Part shown: positions 49,601 to 63,400 of the stretch, piece after piece
Layout of the letters: every line of letters starts with the position of its first letter
Numbering within the stretch: position 1 is the first letter of the stretch
Assembly: GCA_019155185.1 (NCBI GenBank)
Contig: CM032811.1
Span: 2,596,287-2,660,286, forward strand
Direction: 5' to 3'
Source: Beaufortia kweichowensis
Lineage: Eukaryota > Chordata > Actinopteri > Cypriniformes > Gastromyzontidae
DNA: 64,000 nt
Notes under the pieces: generated by a model
What the model saw: only the letters and a program-made list of their open reading frames with translations
Database searches by the model: none
Told to the model about the DNA's origin: nothing
Translations under genes and position numbers: made by a program

Positions 49601-51440
49601 TGCTGAAATATCGGGATAATAACATCTAGTCCTACTATGGGATTCTGGTTTGATATAGTGATTATATGTCCTAAAATCACATTGATTTAAACAAGGGTGG
49701 ACTTACGTGTCCCACAGTTAAATGACGTCTTAGGAATGCCAGATCTGCGTAACTAAAACAGCTCAATAGACAATCAAAAGTACACTAATGACCCTAGACC
49801 AAAGACCAGTGGTCACAATTCAAGGCACAGCCAAGGTATGGCAGACTATCTTGACGCCATCCAATCTTACTACCTCGCTTAATTTGAAAGAATTACAAAT
49901 TATATTTCACACAAAATTTTAATACTGCAATAAAATATTCATTTGCATTGACCTGAACAGGCAGCCAAGGTATGGCAGCTGCCAGCCCCTATCATACCCA
50001 ACTTCTTCTTATCTTCTATATCTTTTGGCTCATGCCAAAGACCAGAACTTTGCTTTCAATAATCATCAGATCTTTAGATTGACAGCTAAGAAGTAAAATC
50101 TTTCTAGCTTTACCCATGAAAACTAGAACCGCAGCAACTGTTTAAAACAAAAGCCATAAAACCCTGGCAATACTGTGCTGCTCCAGTCTGTAGATGCGTG
50201 TCATGCAGTGCTGTTTAAGGTGGCAACTAGGGTTTGGGGTGTTAACCCCCGTGTGGGCCTGAGTCAAATGGGCCTAGCCTAAAATGCATTCGTTATTCAA
50301 ATAACAGATTTAATCTCTGCTGATTTAATCTTGCTTGCCATTCTTTACCCCTTTTCTCTTTTTTATGCTTTCTCTTGTATGTGAGTAAATGTGTATGTGT
50401 TGTGTGTTAGTTAGTCATTGTTTGTCTTCCATGTAGGTAATAAATGTTCATTTGTATTCACCCATGTTGTTTCTGTTTAATGCTCACAAACACATAACTT
50501 AAACTGCCATCCTGTTGCCAGCTCTAAAGACAGTTCAGGGCACAGACTGCTAGGCTTCAAAACCAGGCTTCAAAACCAGGCAAAACCAGGCTGCTAGGCT
50601 TTGTGCGACTCTGATTCTGACCTTGTGATGGTGAACAAACAGGTCCAGTACATCCAGGATGGTAAGGGCTACTTCAGTAGAGAGGTTAGCCTCGATGTCT
50701 GTAGGGCTGAAGTTATCTCCCTCAGGAACATTTCCATCTAACACATGCAAACACACACATATAGACATATATAATGGGGGAATCTCATAAATCTTTTTAA
50801 GAGTCATAAATATATGTCAACCTGTATTATTAGAAATAATAATAAGACGAAATTATGTTTAGCATAAAGAAATATTTTTCGATTTTTTTTGCAATGTGAC
50901 AATATTATAAAATTGTAAAATTGCACATTTCTTCCTGAATTGTAATTATGATTATGCAAACAAAACTCCCCCATTTCTGTAATACAAAAGATAAAACATT
51001 TTAATTATAAACGTCAAACACCAACTGATGTACTGCGAGTTATGTTGATGTATAAAAATGTGTATTACCGTAGTGAAAAACAGATTTTGTTATGGTAAAA
51101 AGATCCTGGGGAAAGAGGCTTAATAGACTAACATAATGAAAACAAGGCAAATAAATCCTAATGGTAGTTCAAACTGGCTTCATTTTCTTAATGCAAAATC
51201 TAAATTCATATTTTATTTCTTTTGATTTAGATTTAATATTTGAGATATACTTATATGCTGCTGGACAGAAAGAGTCTTTACCTGCTTCCATCATATGCAG
51301 CAGTTTGGGGTTGGTGAGGGCGTTCTTAGCTCTGATGATAGGCATGGTTTGAGAGCGGGCCTGTCTGTGCCCATCCTGAGCAGATATCATCCTGTTGACA
51401 ATGAAAGATTATTTCATTTCCCCTCAAAACACTTTTCTGT

Positions 51441-51482
<42 letters not shown>

Positions 51483-54400
51483 TCATGTCTAAATTCCCAT
51501 TCCCTGGCTTTACTATAAATGCCCAAGTACATTTATAAGCAAATTTCTAAACAACTAAAAGCCATTTACTTGCTTTGTAGACAAATACAATATGAGAGGG
51601 GGGTTGCTGTATACAGACATCAATAGTTACCACACTATGGATGTAACAGAGGACTACATCTACATAAGGACTATGAAAAGACATGGAAGGACAAATGTTT
51701 TGTACATGTACTGTATGTATATTTGTGTTAGAGGGTTATACCCAGACTTAGTCTGAAATGCATATATTGCAGGGTTATTATATATATATAAGCATGTTTA
51801 CCATTGAGGTAGGAGCCCTGAAGACTGGGAGGACGTGTTAGAGGCCTTCAGGGTGCCATTGTTCTGCGTGGCCTGAGCCAGTTTTACAGCGGCTGCTAAC
51901 TTCCTGCACACACAACCAGCCAATCAGAGTAGGGTTAATGCCAACCTTCACCTTAAACTGATCCGTTTTACACATCAGAAGTGAAAGTCATCAGAAAAAT
52001 GAAAGCTAAATTAGATTTTAAGACCTGGGAAAGCATAGGCTGTATTGTGATTTTGTTAAATGTTAATAGTCTCATGCAGTGCTGGCTGTGTCATATTTGA
52101 GTGATCAGAGATTGTGGAATCACTCTCTGTAAAGGTCCTATTGTGAAAATGTGCATTTATGCCAGAAGCCGGATTGAGATTATTAAATTGAAGAAATTGG
52201 GAAGACAGTGATCGAGATGAGGGAAAGATCTTATCCTGAACATGAAATGAGAACAAAAGATAAATACACAAACTCTGACTTATATAAGTACAATCAAAAT
52301 ACCATGTAAGAATAAAACAGGAAACGTTTAATGAGTATAGTACTGGTAAGAACAGATTTAAAAAGCATAGGAAAAACATACTTATACAGTATGAAGACAA
52401 CCAGGACAAGATGGAAACAAGACACCATGACTTACTTAAATTAGAAGTAGTGCCACACACATAACAAATGCACATCTAAATCAGTTTACAAATCGATTTA
52501 CCTGGCTATATGACGCTTTCCAAGAAATCTGAAGTGTTGGAGACATAGTCTGTTAACAGGAGAAATAAGAAAATACGTGTTTAAAATCAGTGTTTGTAGT
52601 ACTTAAAAATCTTGGTGACTGTATGAAATCTAATAATGAAGCTTTATTACAAGAGCAAGACAGCTGTTTTCCCCAACATAATCATTATTGCACAAATATT
52701 TGGATGTGTTAGGTTGATGATAAATATAAAAAATAAGTGTTAATAAGTTTTTCGAAAATGTAATTCCTTTCATTTCTGTCACTGTTATTTACCAGCTGAC
52801 GGCTCTATTTCAATTTTTTCATATACCTGTATGTATTTGTCTTTATCAAGAGTACATAAACAGACACTTACTCCAGAATGTTAAAGAAGTCATTGATCTC
52901 CTGATTAACTGCTCGATGCCAGTATGAAACCAGCACGTCTGCAACAAAAAGACCAAACCGTCCTCAAATGTTAGAGGATATTACAGATGCATTGGGATTT
53001 GAGAATGTGAAGTACATAAATAATATTACATGTGTGCTGTTGTAAACAAAAGAAATAACTACTATGCATATGGTTACTATGCATTTACTCAAACAATTAA
53101 AATTTACAATCAACCAGACGCTTTTATTCAAAGCAACTTACAGTGCATTTAAGCTATAAATTTTATCAGTTTTATTTGTTATGGAAAACACCAGCAATTT
53201 TGGATTTTCGTTTGACTTTGGTCAAACAAATCATAAAATGGATTTTATAATGCATAATACATCTCCAGATGTTCAGTGAGAAGTATTTAAAACAGATGAA
53301 AAAACATAGCAGCTTACAAAGAATTTGTAAAGTCTCACCCTCTGAAATAGTTTTCATGATGTGCAGAAAACAAAGAAGTAGACTTCTGGTCTCTGCTTGG
53401 TCCAGTTTATCAAAGCGAGAACCAAATCCAATGAGGGACTGAGGCCTGGCAAACTAAACACAGTATCACAATCAATCTCTCTTTATTTAAAACAAAACAT
53501 TTTGAATGCTGCAATAACAGTGTGTAAACAAATAAAATGTATTCTCGTAACAATATTGGGAAGTTTTTGTTTTTTGCTCAATTTCTCCTCTTATTTTGTT
53601 TATGCATCGGGCAGGAGCTTTTATCCAAACTTACGGTACAGTGCATTCAAGGAGTACATTACGATGAATAATCATTGTAATCATAACTATTATGGTGTCA
53701 TAACTATAAATTAAGATTTATTTTGGGGATTTTGCCTTTATTTTTATGACAGGTCAGTTAAGAGAGGACAGGAAGTGAAGTTGGAGTGAGAAACTGAATA
53801 TCGGCTCTGACAGTTTTTTAAATACCACTTTCTATAACAGGACCACTTATTACAACAGGACATATAATTTTAACAACTGGTCAGGAACTAAAACAATTTA
53901 CATCTCATAAGCCATTAAACCTAACAAACAACAATTAATATTTAACATAACACATTTTATACAGGAATACAGTTTTGCATGCAGTAACCCCTGTTGTACC
54001 GTGACGTCAAATATAGTTATGAATATTTGAAGCATACAGAAGACACAGTACACATGATATTTGCAATAGTAAGAGAATGACAGTATGCAATTGTGAACAT
54101 AACAGGCTTTAATGTTCAATTCGTCACCTTTTCACATGCGTCTAGCTTTTCACTGTTCCGATCACTGTTGCTGGGGTTCGACTCGATGCTAATGAGCGAA
54201 CCTCTGGAGTCTGCATTGTTCATTGTTGATACTGCCAATGAGGAAAACGCTGAGGGTGAGAAGTAGGTTTATGTGAGAATTTTGAGGAGTAAATAAACTT
54301 TTAATAAAAATCTTGCCATCACTTACCAAGAAATCTGTTCATTTTTCAGTGGAACAAAATAAAAAATGTTTAAAGGGGACATTGGATACCTATTTTTCAC

Positions 54401-57400
54401 AAGTTGGTATTATTGTCTAGGGTCTTCATGAAATATCTGTAACATACTTTCGTTACAATGCCTCAATGGTTGTGTAAAACAACTTCCTTTTTACCTAGTC
54501 AAAAACAGCTCTGTTCAGAGCGAACTGTTTGGGTTCATGTCTCTTTAAATGATAATGAGCTACTGCTCACCCCACCCAGGTACACTTGTCCAGAAAGTGA
54601 ATATTTTCGACAGGTGGGTCCTTTTTAAATGTACTGTTATTTCCTTAAAAATCCTACCTAGCAAAGCGCCTGCTAACGCATAACATTTTAAATAAAAGAA
54701 TCCCGTTCAACACAGAGTCTAATACAAAAGAGTTTTTTACATGGTTTTTACAACCCATTTTTTACATGATGCGTTTTTACAATTAGGTTTAGCTTGTTTT
54801 GTCATATGCTTTTTTTAAGTTATTTTTTGGACATTTTTTACCTTTATTTCAGACAGGACAGTGAAGTGAGACGGGAAGTGACATGGGAGGAGAGAGAGGG
54901 TAGTGCAGCTCATAACATACTGGCTGGGTGTTTTTTTTTCAGGTTTTTTAGACATGGCAGAAACCTAACTAAATGCAAAAATAAATCATCCGATGTCCCC
55001 TTTAAAGAACCTTTACACTGCTCTTTGTGCACAGTGACCATGTCTATAAAGCTCTATAAAGTCTAATAAACATCATTAATGTCGTCCGTTTGACTTCTGT
55101 GGTCTTTTCTAGTTCTCTAAAGCCATACATTAGCTTTGTGTTGGCAACAGGCCAAGATTTAAGTGGTTATTCATGAATACTCTAACATCGTAGCTCTTAA
55201 TTTTCCATTTACAACATTCTAACTTACTTACAGACTTGTTTTACAATGTGTACTTTATATAATTTTTTTTTAATCTAAGCAATGCAGTAGTGAAACTGAA
55301 AACGTTCCCATAGCTTCACTACAATGATTCAGGGAATCATGGTTACAATATGTAACCTGAGACGATTTCTCACTTTGCTCCACAGCACAAAAACAGCATA
55401 CAGGATAGACACGGGTAAGTAAATAATGAAAGAAATTTCATTTTTAGATATACAATCCTTTAACAAAAGAAAAATCTGTAAAACAAACTCACAAACAACA
55501 TCCCTGTACCTGTAATGGAGTTCAGCACCTCTTTGGAGAAAGACGCATCCATTGAGTTGCCGAGGCGTAAGGCGTGAGCCATCGGACCTGTTAAACCTCC
55601 TGCGACACTTAGGTCTTCTTTGGAACCCTGCAAATTGATAATTTATTAATACAAACTATGCTATTTGATTTAGATTTTTTTTTTATTAAGGTTCTGTTTG
55701 TAAAGCATTTATAAAGTTGTTTATTAAGGATTATTAAATCATTTTAATGTACTGTAAATAATTATTTAAGTAGCTATAAATATGTTAATTTATTAATAAT
55801 AAAGTACGTATAAAAAATAATATTGTCACGGTCAGATCTCGTTTATTGATGTCTCTTCATTCTCGAGCCCTCTGACCTTCTTCTCCCTCATCCTTCTTCT
55901 CTATCTCTTTGTCTGATTGTTGTCACCATTTGCCATTGTTGTTTATATTCACTTTGTTATTATCACCATTGTTGTATTATCCTGTGTTTTTGTTAAGTAA
56001 AGATTTATTTAAGTTTATCATTGTCTTTATCGTCTCCCTCTCATCTCACCCCCGTAACAGAAGATCTGACCACATCGAACCCTCACCATGGCCACCCCTG
56101 GACATCTTCTCCTCTGCCTGGAGCAGGGGGATAAGACCCTTGAGGACCACACCATGTGCTTCCTAGTCTTGGTTGCACTAACTGACTACCCAGACAGCTG
56201 CCTGTGTAGCTTTTACTATACCAGTCTAAATGCAGCTACAAAGGCTAAGCTGTCTGGGCGGGGCCCTCGAGGGAGTTTTGGTGCCTATGCGGAGTGGGTG
56301 CTGGCGAGTTGTGGATGCGGTCTCTTCCACCACCAGCCAGAGAGTACCGCCAGCCCCACTTCCAACCCAGAGCCCAGCCCATCATCATCATCCCGTCGCA
56401 CGGAGCTAATGCCTGACCGATCAACAATAGACGGAGAGCCAGAGCCTGCTGCGACGACAGAGCCAGAGTGCATACTCACTGCTGCGTCGACCGTCGCCCT
56501 GGAGCCAGAGCCTCAAGAGACGTCTGACAAGGTACGTGAGCCGGCAACAACGCTTATGCCCGCGGGAGTATTGGTGGAGGCTGAGGGCCTGGAGGAGAGA
56601 TTCAACTAAGTTCCAGCAATGGAGGGTGAGTTCCCCATCGCGGTCAAAATGGCTGCCCCTGAGTGTCCTGTCACGACCAAGATGGCTGTCCCTACCTTCT
56701 CCCTCACGGTCAACACGACCGCCCCTGACTGTCCTGCCGTGCTCAAGATGGCCGCCCTTGCCTTGGCCAGAATGGGCATCATTGCATCCCCCGTCACGGC
56801 CAAGATGGCTGCCCCTGAGTATCCTGCCACGGCCAAGATGGCCGCTCCTGAGTTCCCCGTCGCGGTCAAGATGACCGCTCCTGAGTTCCCTGTCGCGGCC
56901 AAGATGGCCACCCCTGAGTTTCCAGACTCCGCCCCTGAGTTCCCACCCAGCCTCCCTCTCCCGCCCCCTCTATCTTCAGCCTGGCCTTCTGCCCTGTCTT
57001 TCCTGGTCCCTCTCAGTCCCTCAGCTCGCCTCCATGCTATGCCATCTGGGCGTTCGGGCTCACGTCGGGTCTTCCAGGTCCCAGCTTCTCCATGGCGTGC
57101 GGCTCCCATGTCTCTGCCTTCAGCCTCCGAGTCCTGGACTCCACCTTGATCCTCCGACCCATCAGCTCCGCCTCCGCTCCTAGCTCCCTCGCCTCCACCG
57201 TGGTCTGTCATCCTACTGGCTCCATCGGGCTCCCTTGTCCCTCCGGCTCCGCCTTGGTCAGGCATCGACCATCCGTTGCCGCTGGACTCTGCTACTCCGA
57301 CGTCGTCTCGGCGCATCGTCCCTCTGGCTCTGTCAGGCTCCTTCTTCCCTCCGGCTCCACCTTCATCCTGCGTCTCACCGTCTTTGCCGCAGTCTTTTCA

Positions 57401-60400
57401 GATCCCCGTCTCTGTCGCCTGAGCCATCAGCTCCGCCATGGCCCTCTGGTACCTCGGCATCACCCTGGCTCTTCGACTTGCTATAAGTAAACCTGCCTAT
57501 ATCTGTTTCCTTGGTTTTTGAAATGATGTATCTTGAGAGGACGCGTTTTAGTCGCATAATATGGATAATACGCATAATCATTGCGTAATAGTTTTTATCG
57601 ACATTTATAAAATATTGCAAAAGTTTTGTGCAAATTTGTAATGGAAACGTGACTAGTTAATGGTATTGTGTGTACAATAAAGACTAATCTTAACCTCTCT
57701 TTTTTTTAGACTAGCTGGCACTTCTACATCCTGCCCTTGGCTGTCTGACGTCCTTCGTGACTAAACTCCTTCCCGTTTATCCTCTGTGGTTTCATCTACA
57801 CTACCTCCCACTAATCAGCTCTCATCACTAGATACTAACACTGCTTTTGACACTCTCTGCTTCACCCTAACATCATGCTTAGACAGCTTTTGCCCAGTGG
57901 CATCTCGACCCTCTTATGGATTCTCTTCACCATCATGTTTAACTGCTAATGACTTTGTCAAATTAATTTACTAATAAAACTGCTACCATCAGCCGCTAAT
58001 TCTCCACACCGACTAAACACAAACAAATGAAAACTACTACCACACACTCTCTCCCCTCCCTTTCTCTCCTCTCAGAAGAAGGCGTTTTCGAAATTGGAAA
58101 GTGGAGTAAGACAGAAAGTGATATGGGAGGAGAGAGAAGGTAGTGGGACCAGGAAAGGACGCCGAGTCGGGACTTGAACTCGGGTCTCTGAAGCGCAGTT
58201 AGCATTTCTGTCTGGATAAATAACCATCACTTGCAACTGAATTATGCAAAGACTGAACTGCTTGTGATCTCGTCTGTCCCAACAATCCAGCACAACCTCT
58301 TTATTTAGCTAGGATACTCAATCATAACCCCCTACAGGACACTAAAGAACCTTGGTGTGGTTATTGATGGACGAGTAAAATTGTCACACATTTCCAAAAT
58401 GTCTTGGTCCTGTAGGTTTGTCCTGTATAACATGAGGAAAATCAGATTATCCTTTTGGAGTGTGCTACACAAGTCCTTGTCCAACCCTTCTGTTCTATGA
58501 AAAACCTGGCTGTGTATTGAGTTAATTGAGACCAATTACTACTTATTAATGTAGATGTTTAGAAATGCTTAACAAAGGAAACCTTTATGTGAAAAGTTAC
58601 CAGTAAAGTTTTGTTTATAGTTCGTTAACCTGGTCACTAGCAGTCAGGCAGATTGGAAACAGATCTCTCAGGAAAAAACGAGGCATGTTGTCAAGGATGA
58701 GTCCATAAAGAGGCAGGTACAGGGTGGCTATCCGTGCCTGTTTCTCCTACACACACACAGTAAAATTAAAATTGGTATATTTTCATATAATGCTTTTGCT
58801 CACAGTTGTGTTTAGGGATTCATGCTTGCTTTTTCTAATAATCATATGTTTTTTTGCATATCATATACAGTGTAAATTCATACAAAAGGTCAGTTTGGCT
58901 AGCATCACCTTTAAAGCATAGCGGGAGTCTAGCGAGTGTTTGGCCATAAGGTTCTTTAGGCAGGCCAGGGCAAGATGTCTCAGGTCTTGTTCATCTTGCA
59001 GGGCGAGTCCCAGCTCTCTCAACAACAATCCTGTGAGAAAATGCTTCCTGCAAAACTCTTCTGTCAAACTGTACTCCGGAATGTCCACTGAAAGCACACC
59101 ATTTGTTCCAGTGATAAACAACATCACTTGAGATAATGAAAACATAGAAAAACAAATAAAAATGTCCTGTATTCCCTTCAGAGGGGTAATGCTCCCCAAA
59201 GACATACCAAAAGCTTTAGGGCTCACATATTCCTTTCTTGTTTGTAATAAACATATAAACTGTAGTAATCATTGTAAACTGTAGTAAAATTTCTAGACAC
59301 TTTAGTGTTTTTATTCACTATAGTAAATATTTCTGTAATACCACTACAGCCCACTAGGGCCCTCAAAGAGCATACAATCGCATGGAAATATAAAACATGG
59401 TGAATATAGTATGTCTGAAATACATTCATACCGCACCCACTCATACTGTGTGGCACATACTGATGTAATAAATAATAATTAGGTGTTTTGTCAAACAGCT
59501 TTACCTTTTAAAGAACTCTAACAGATTATTTTAACTCTAAATTATAAACACTAGTTGAATGTTGAAGTATTATAAAATAAGCATACATTTAAGGCAGTTA
59601 AACAAATACTAAAATGAACTATTGATACAATTAATACTTATACATTATTGTTACATTTTTGTTCATCTTACGGCTTATGCTAATAAGGTATTTAAAATTC
59701 TAGTAATCAAATTGCTGGGGAGGTACAATGCATTTTTTTTTAATGTTACTGTAATTTGTGTATACTCAATTTCTGCTTTGACAGTTATCAGGTTAAGGAG
59801 ATATGGAAGAATATTCTCATGTCACTGAAATACACTTTATAGTTACCCTGTGCACTTCTGGTTTCCGGTGCTGCCTTATCTGAAAAAGACAGAAATTTGA
59901 TGAATGAAATTATGCGTATGAGATGGAGAGGAAGTTGGGGTATGTTGTATTCTCTGACCTGTGATTTGTGCAGATGGGATTGGAAGACTCAGAGGAACAT
60001 AGTGCTCATAGTTACAAACTTCCCTTATGAACTCAAACTTTAGTTGGCACAGGGTCTAGAAAACAAAACAGGGCTCAGAAACAATATTTACACACAAAGC
60101 AGTATTTTATTTTAAGTATAGTTTAATTTGTAACTTTAAAACATAGGTTTACTTTGTTGTCACTGGCTGTGATCATGTTGATGTAATTGCTTATCAATTT
60201 GAATGTGAAACCTCTGTCCATAACTGTGAAGCACCGCTGTGGAAAACATACTATCAGGCTTACTGTACGTACTTAATATACATACAAACACAAAGACAAT
60301 GAAATAAATACAAGTTTTTTTTAAACTGTAACTCTACTGTATTTAACAGCATGACATAGGAATAAAAAGACAGACTTTTCAAAATTAACCATTAGCTGTG

Positions 60401-63400
60401 CAGTTTTAAATGCAACATTTACAAATTTCACACAAAATAAAATCTATTGATTCAATCAAAACTATTTATCCACTTTAATTATATCTATGCTAATCATGAC
60501 AATGGAAAAAAATACATATTGCTATTCCCCACCTTCACAAATACTGCTATGGCCATATTAGAACTACGTGTCTCCTCAGCCAAGTCTTTATTCTTCCAGA
60601 AGATATGATCTGACATGGTCATTATCAGGGTCTCGAGTCGACTCTGGAAGGTTCCAGGAAATCGCTGTGGTCGAGGGAGCTGGACAACCACACATTCATT
60701 ATATATTTCTTTTGCATTATAATTACTGGTTACCTGTTGCTTTATGCATTCATTTGAAAATACTCCTGTTTATATTTAGGGGCAATTTCCCAGACGGGGC
60801 GAGATTAAGTAAGGAGTAAACCTCAGTAAAATTAGAACATTTTAGTAGCCTTAATAAATGCTTTATAAATATGCCTTAGAAAATATTACTGGTGTGCATG
60901 TTGAGACAAACCTGAAGGTTTTAAAGGGTTATGCACCTTGCTATCTCTCCGACTTAATTCTTCCATACCCACTCACTAGGTCTCTTAAATGGTCTAATCT
61001 TGGTGTTTTGTCCACTCCTGGATTTTAACAGTCTATACTTCAGGTAAAAGACCACTTTCAAACAATGGAACTCATAACACTTTGCTTCGAAATATAACTT
61101 CATCATCTATTTTCATAGCTAAAAACATGCTTGTTTGATATGCAGTATTTTATATTGTTTCCTTTAAATGTATGTCAAGTTTTCTCCTGCAAAGTAAATC
61201 TTCTTCTTCCTCTTCTCTATATTATACAATTTTGACACTATATAGACTAAAAAGTTGTGTTCAGTTATTATTGAATTTCTCTCTGATTCTCATAGAATCT
61301 CTGTAATTCTAAAAATACACATTATCAGGGATGGCTCTAGACCTTTTTAGGGGGTCTGTCTGTCATTTCAGCCCCCCTAAAACGATCAACTATCAAAATA
61401 TATTCAAAGCAAAGTATAATTTTACATTTTTAAAATAAAACTGAAAAAAGGAAAAAAAAGAAATAAAGGACATGTCGATTTAAAAAATATATTTTTAATT
61501 CTGTACACTTACCTTCACCTTTTCTGAGTCCACTAGGTGCTGAGCCATAGACTTTGCCATAATCTCCAGGAAAAACCATGAAAACTGCACATAATCAATC
61601 ATATAATCATACAATTTACAAGCTGAAATATGTTAATTACTTAATTCAGAGGGAAATAGTCATGTCTTTAGTTCTCACCTTAAGAATGTTTTGAATAACA
61701 GCCTGTTCATTGCTTTTCAGGTCAGAGGTAATTCCCTTTGCCAGCTCCTCGTGAACCGTTCTGAAGCCACATGCTTCAGTCTTAAAAACAAACTGGTTAA
61801 AGACGTTTAAAAAAAAGTGCATTAGACGTATGTACTTAAACACACACATTTGCGTGCACACACATACAACGCTTCTGTTAGACACACAGACTTAAATTAT
61901 TTATTTTGCAGATATAATTGCTGCTAATGAATTAAAAATATGTTGCCCCATTTGAATTTAGTTCAAGTAAGTGTTAGTTTTGGGTCTAATCTCATTTGAA
62001 TATCTCTTTTGATATTAAATTATCAAAATTTAAGTTCAAAATACCAATAGTATTCACACACACACCTACAATTAAATAATAATAAGACATTTCTTAACGC
62101 ACTGGAGTACCATCAAGGTTTATAGACATAACAAATGTTCCTTCATCCTTTTGAAGAAAAAAGAGATTTCAGCAGACCAGACTTTCAGTATCCATCATCT
62201 TTTTGTGTTAGAACAGTCTGCCTTTAACTGTTTAACTGCTCTTTTTACCACCTTTCTCTTACTTATTTTTACTTATTTAGATGTGCACGCTTACCTGAAT
62301 AATGAAATACACTAGCTCTGGCAAAAATCTTTACTGGCCACCAGCCAGGCAACCATACTCATCGGTTGCCATGGCAAACCTGCCTCCCATCCATCTTTGT
62401 CTCTGAGAAGCATATTGTGAGGAGCTTGTCTGATTGAAAGCCCTTTGTGCAATCTATTTTGCTTTAGCACTAGACAGTGACCAACATCCCCATAGATCAT
62501 TTCATTTATAACGTTTTACAATGTGCACTGCAGCCATAAGTTCTACAGAAATTATAATATTTTAGTAGCAAAACAATATATTTAATAAACGTATTTGATA
62601 AAAATAAATATTTTATAATAATTTTTATTTAGAAAATTATTAAAAGCGATATGGGCAAGAAGTGAAAATGACATTCTCGCATTGGGTAAAAATTTGAAAA
62701 GTACTGTTACCTATATTTTATCACATTACATGTAGCAAATTTAGTGTCTAAATAATTATATAGGACAGTAGTTATTATTATTAGCAGCTATTATTAGGAT
62801 TGTTGAGAAGTAAAACAGCTGTATGGATAAAATTTACAAGTAAAATTTACTTATTTCAATACTAATTTTTCATATTTACTATATTCAATTTATGTTGTTG
62901 TATTTGTTGTTCTTTTTTAAACCCACAATATTTGGCAATGGTCTTGGTTTTAATTCATAGTGAATATGGGTGGAGTGATATAGGGGGTAGTTTTTGACCT
63001 ATTTACCTTTATGTAGGAGTGCAAATAGTGATCCAGGTTCTCCTCATGACACTTTCCTAATATGTGGATCAGGACCCTAAATAGAATGAACATTTGTGTT
63101 ATGTTACATTCAAACTAAACCAAATGTATTGTGTACAGAAGGGTCGATGATGGGTTGCTGTATACCTAGTAGCACTGCTGGTAACCTCATCTGTGTCGTT
63201 TTGGGTAATCACTTTGAAGAGTTGGTTGAAGATAACAGGAAGAAAGCGGATAAAGACCTGAATCCTTTCCATACTAAGAAGGCCCTAAGGAGACAAAAGA
63301 TAAAGAGACTGTAAAAGTCCTGGGAAAAAAACATTACAGAGAACATATCATAACATTACTATTACAGAGTACAAAACTTGACTTTTTTATGACATTTGAG

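Noticed and set aside
56606..57316. 236-codon minus-strand open frame
   Set aside because: It is the antisense of the GC-rich gag-like/proline-rich repeat. Its Gly/Ala/Arg-rich composition mirrors the sense minisatellite, so it is a composition artefact.
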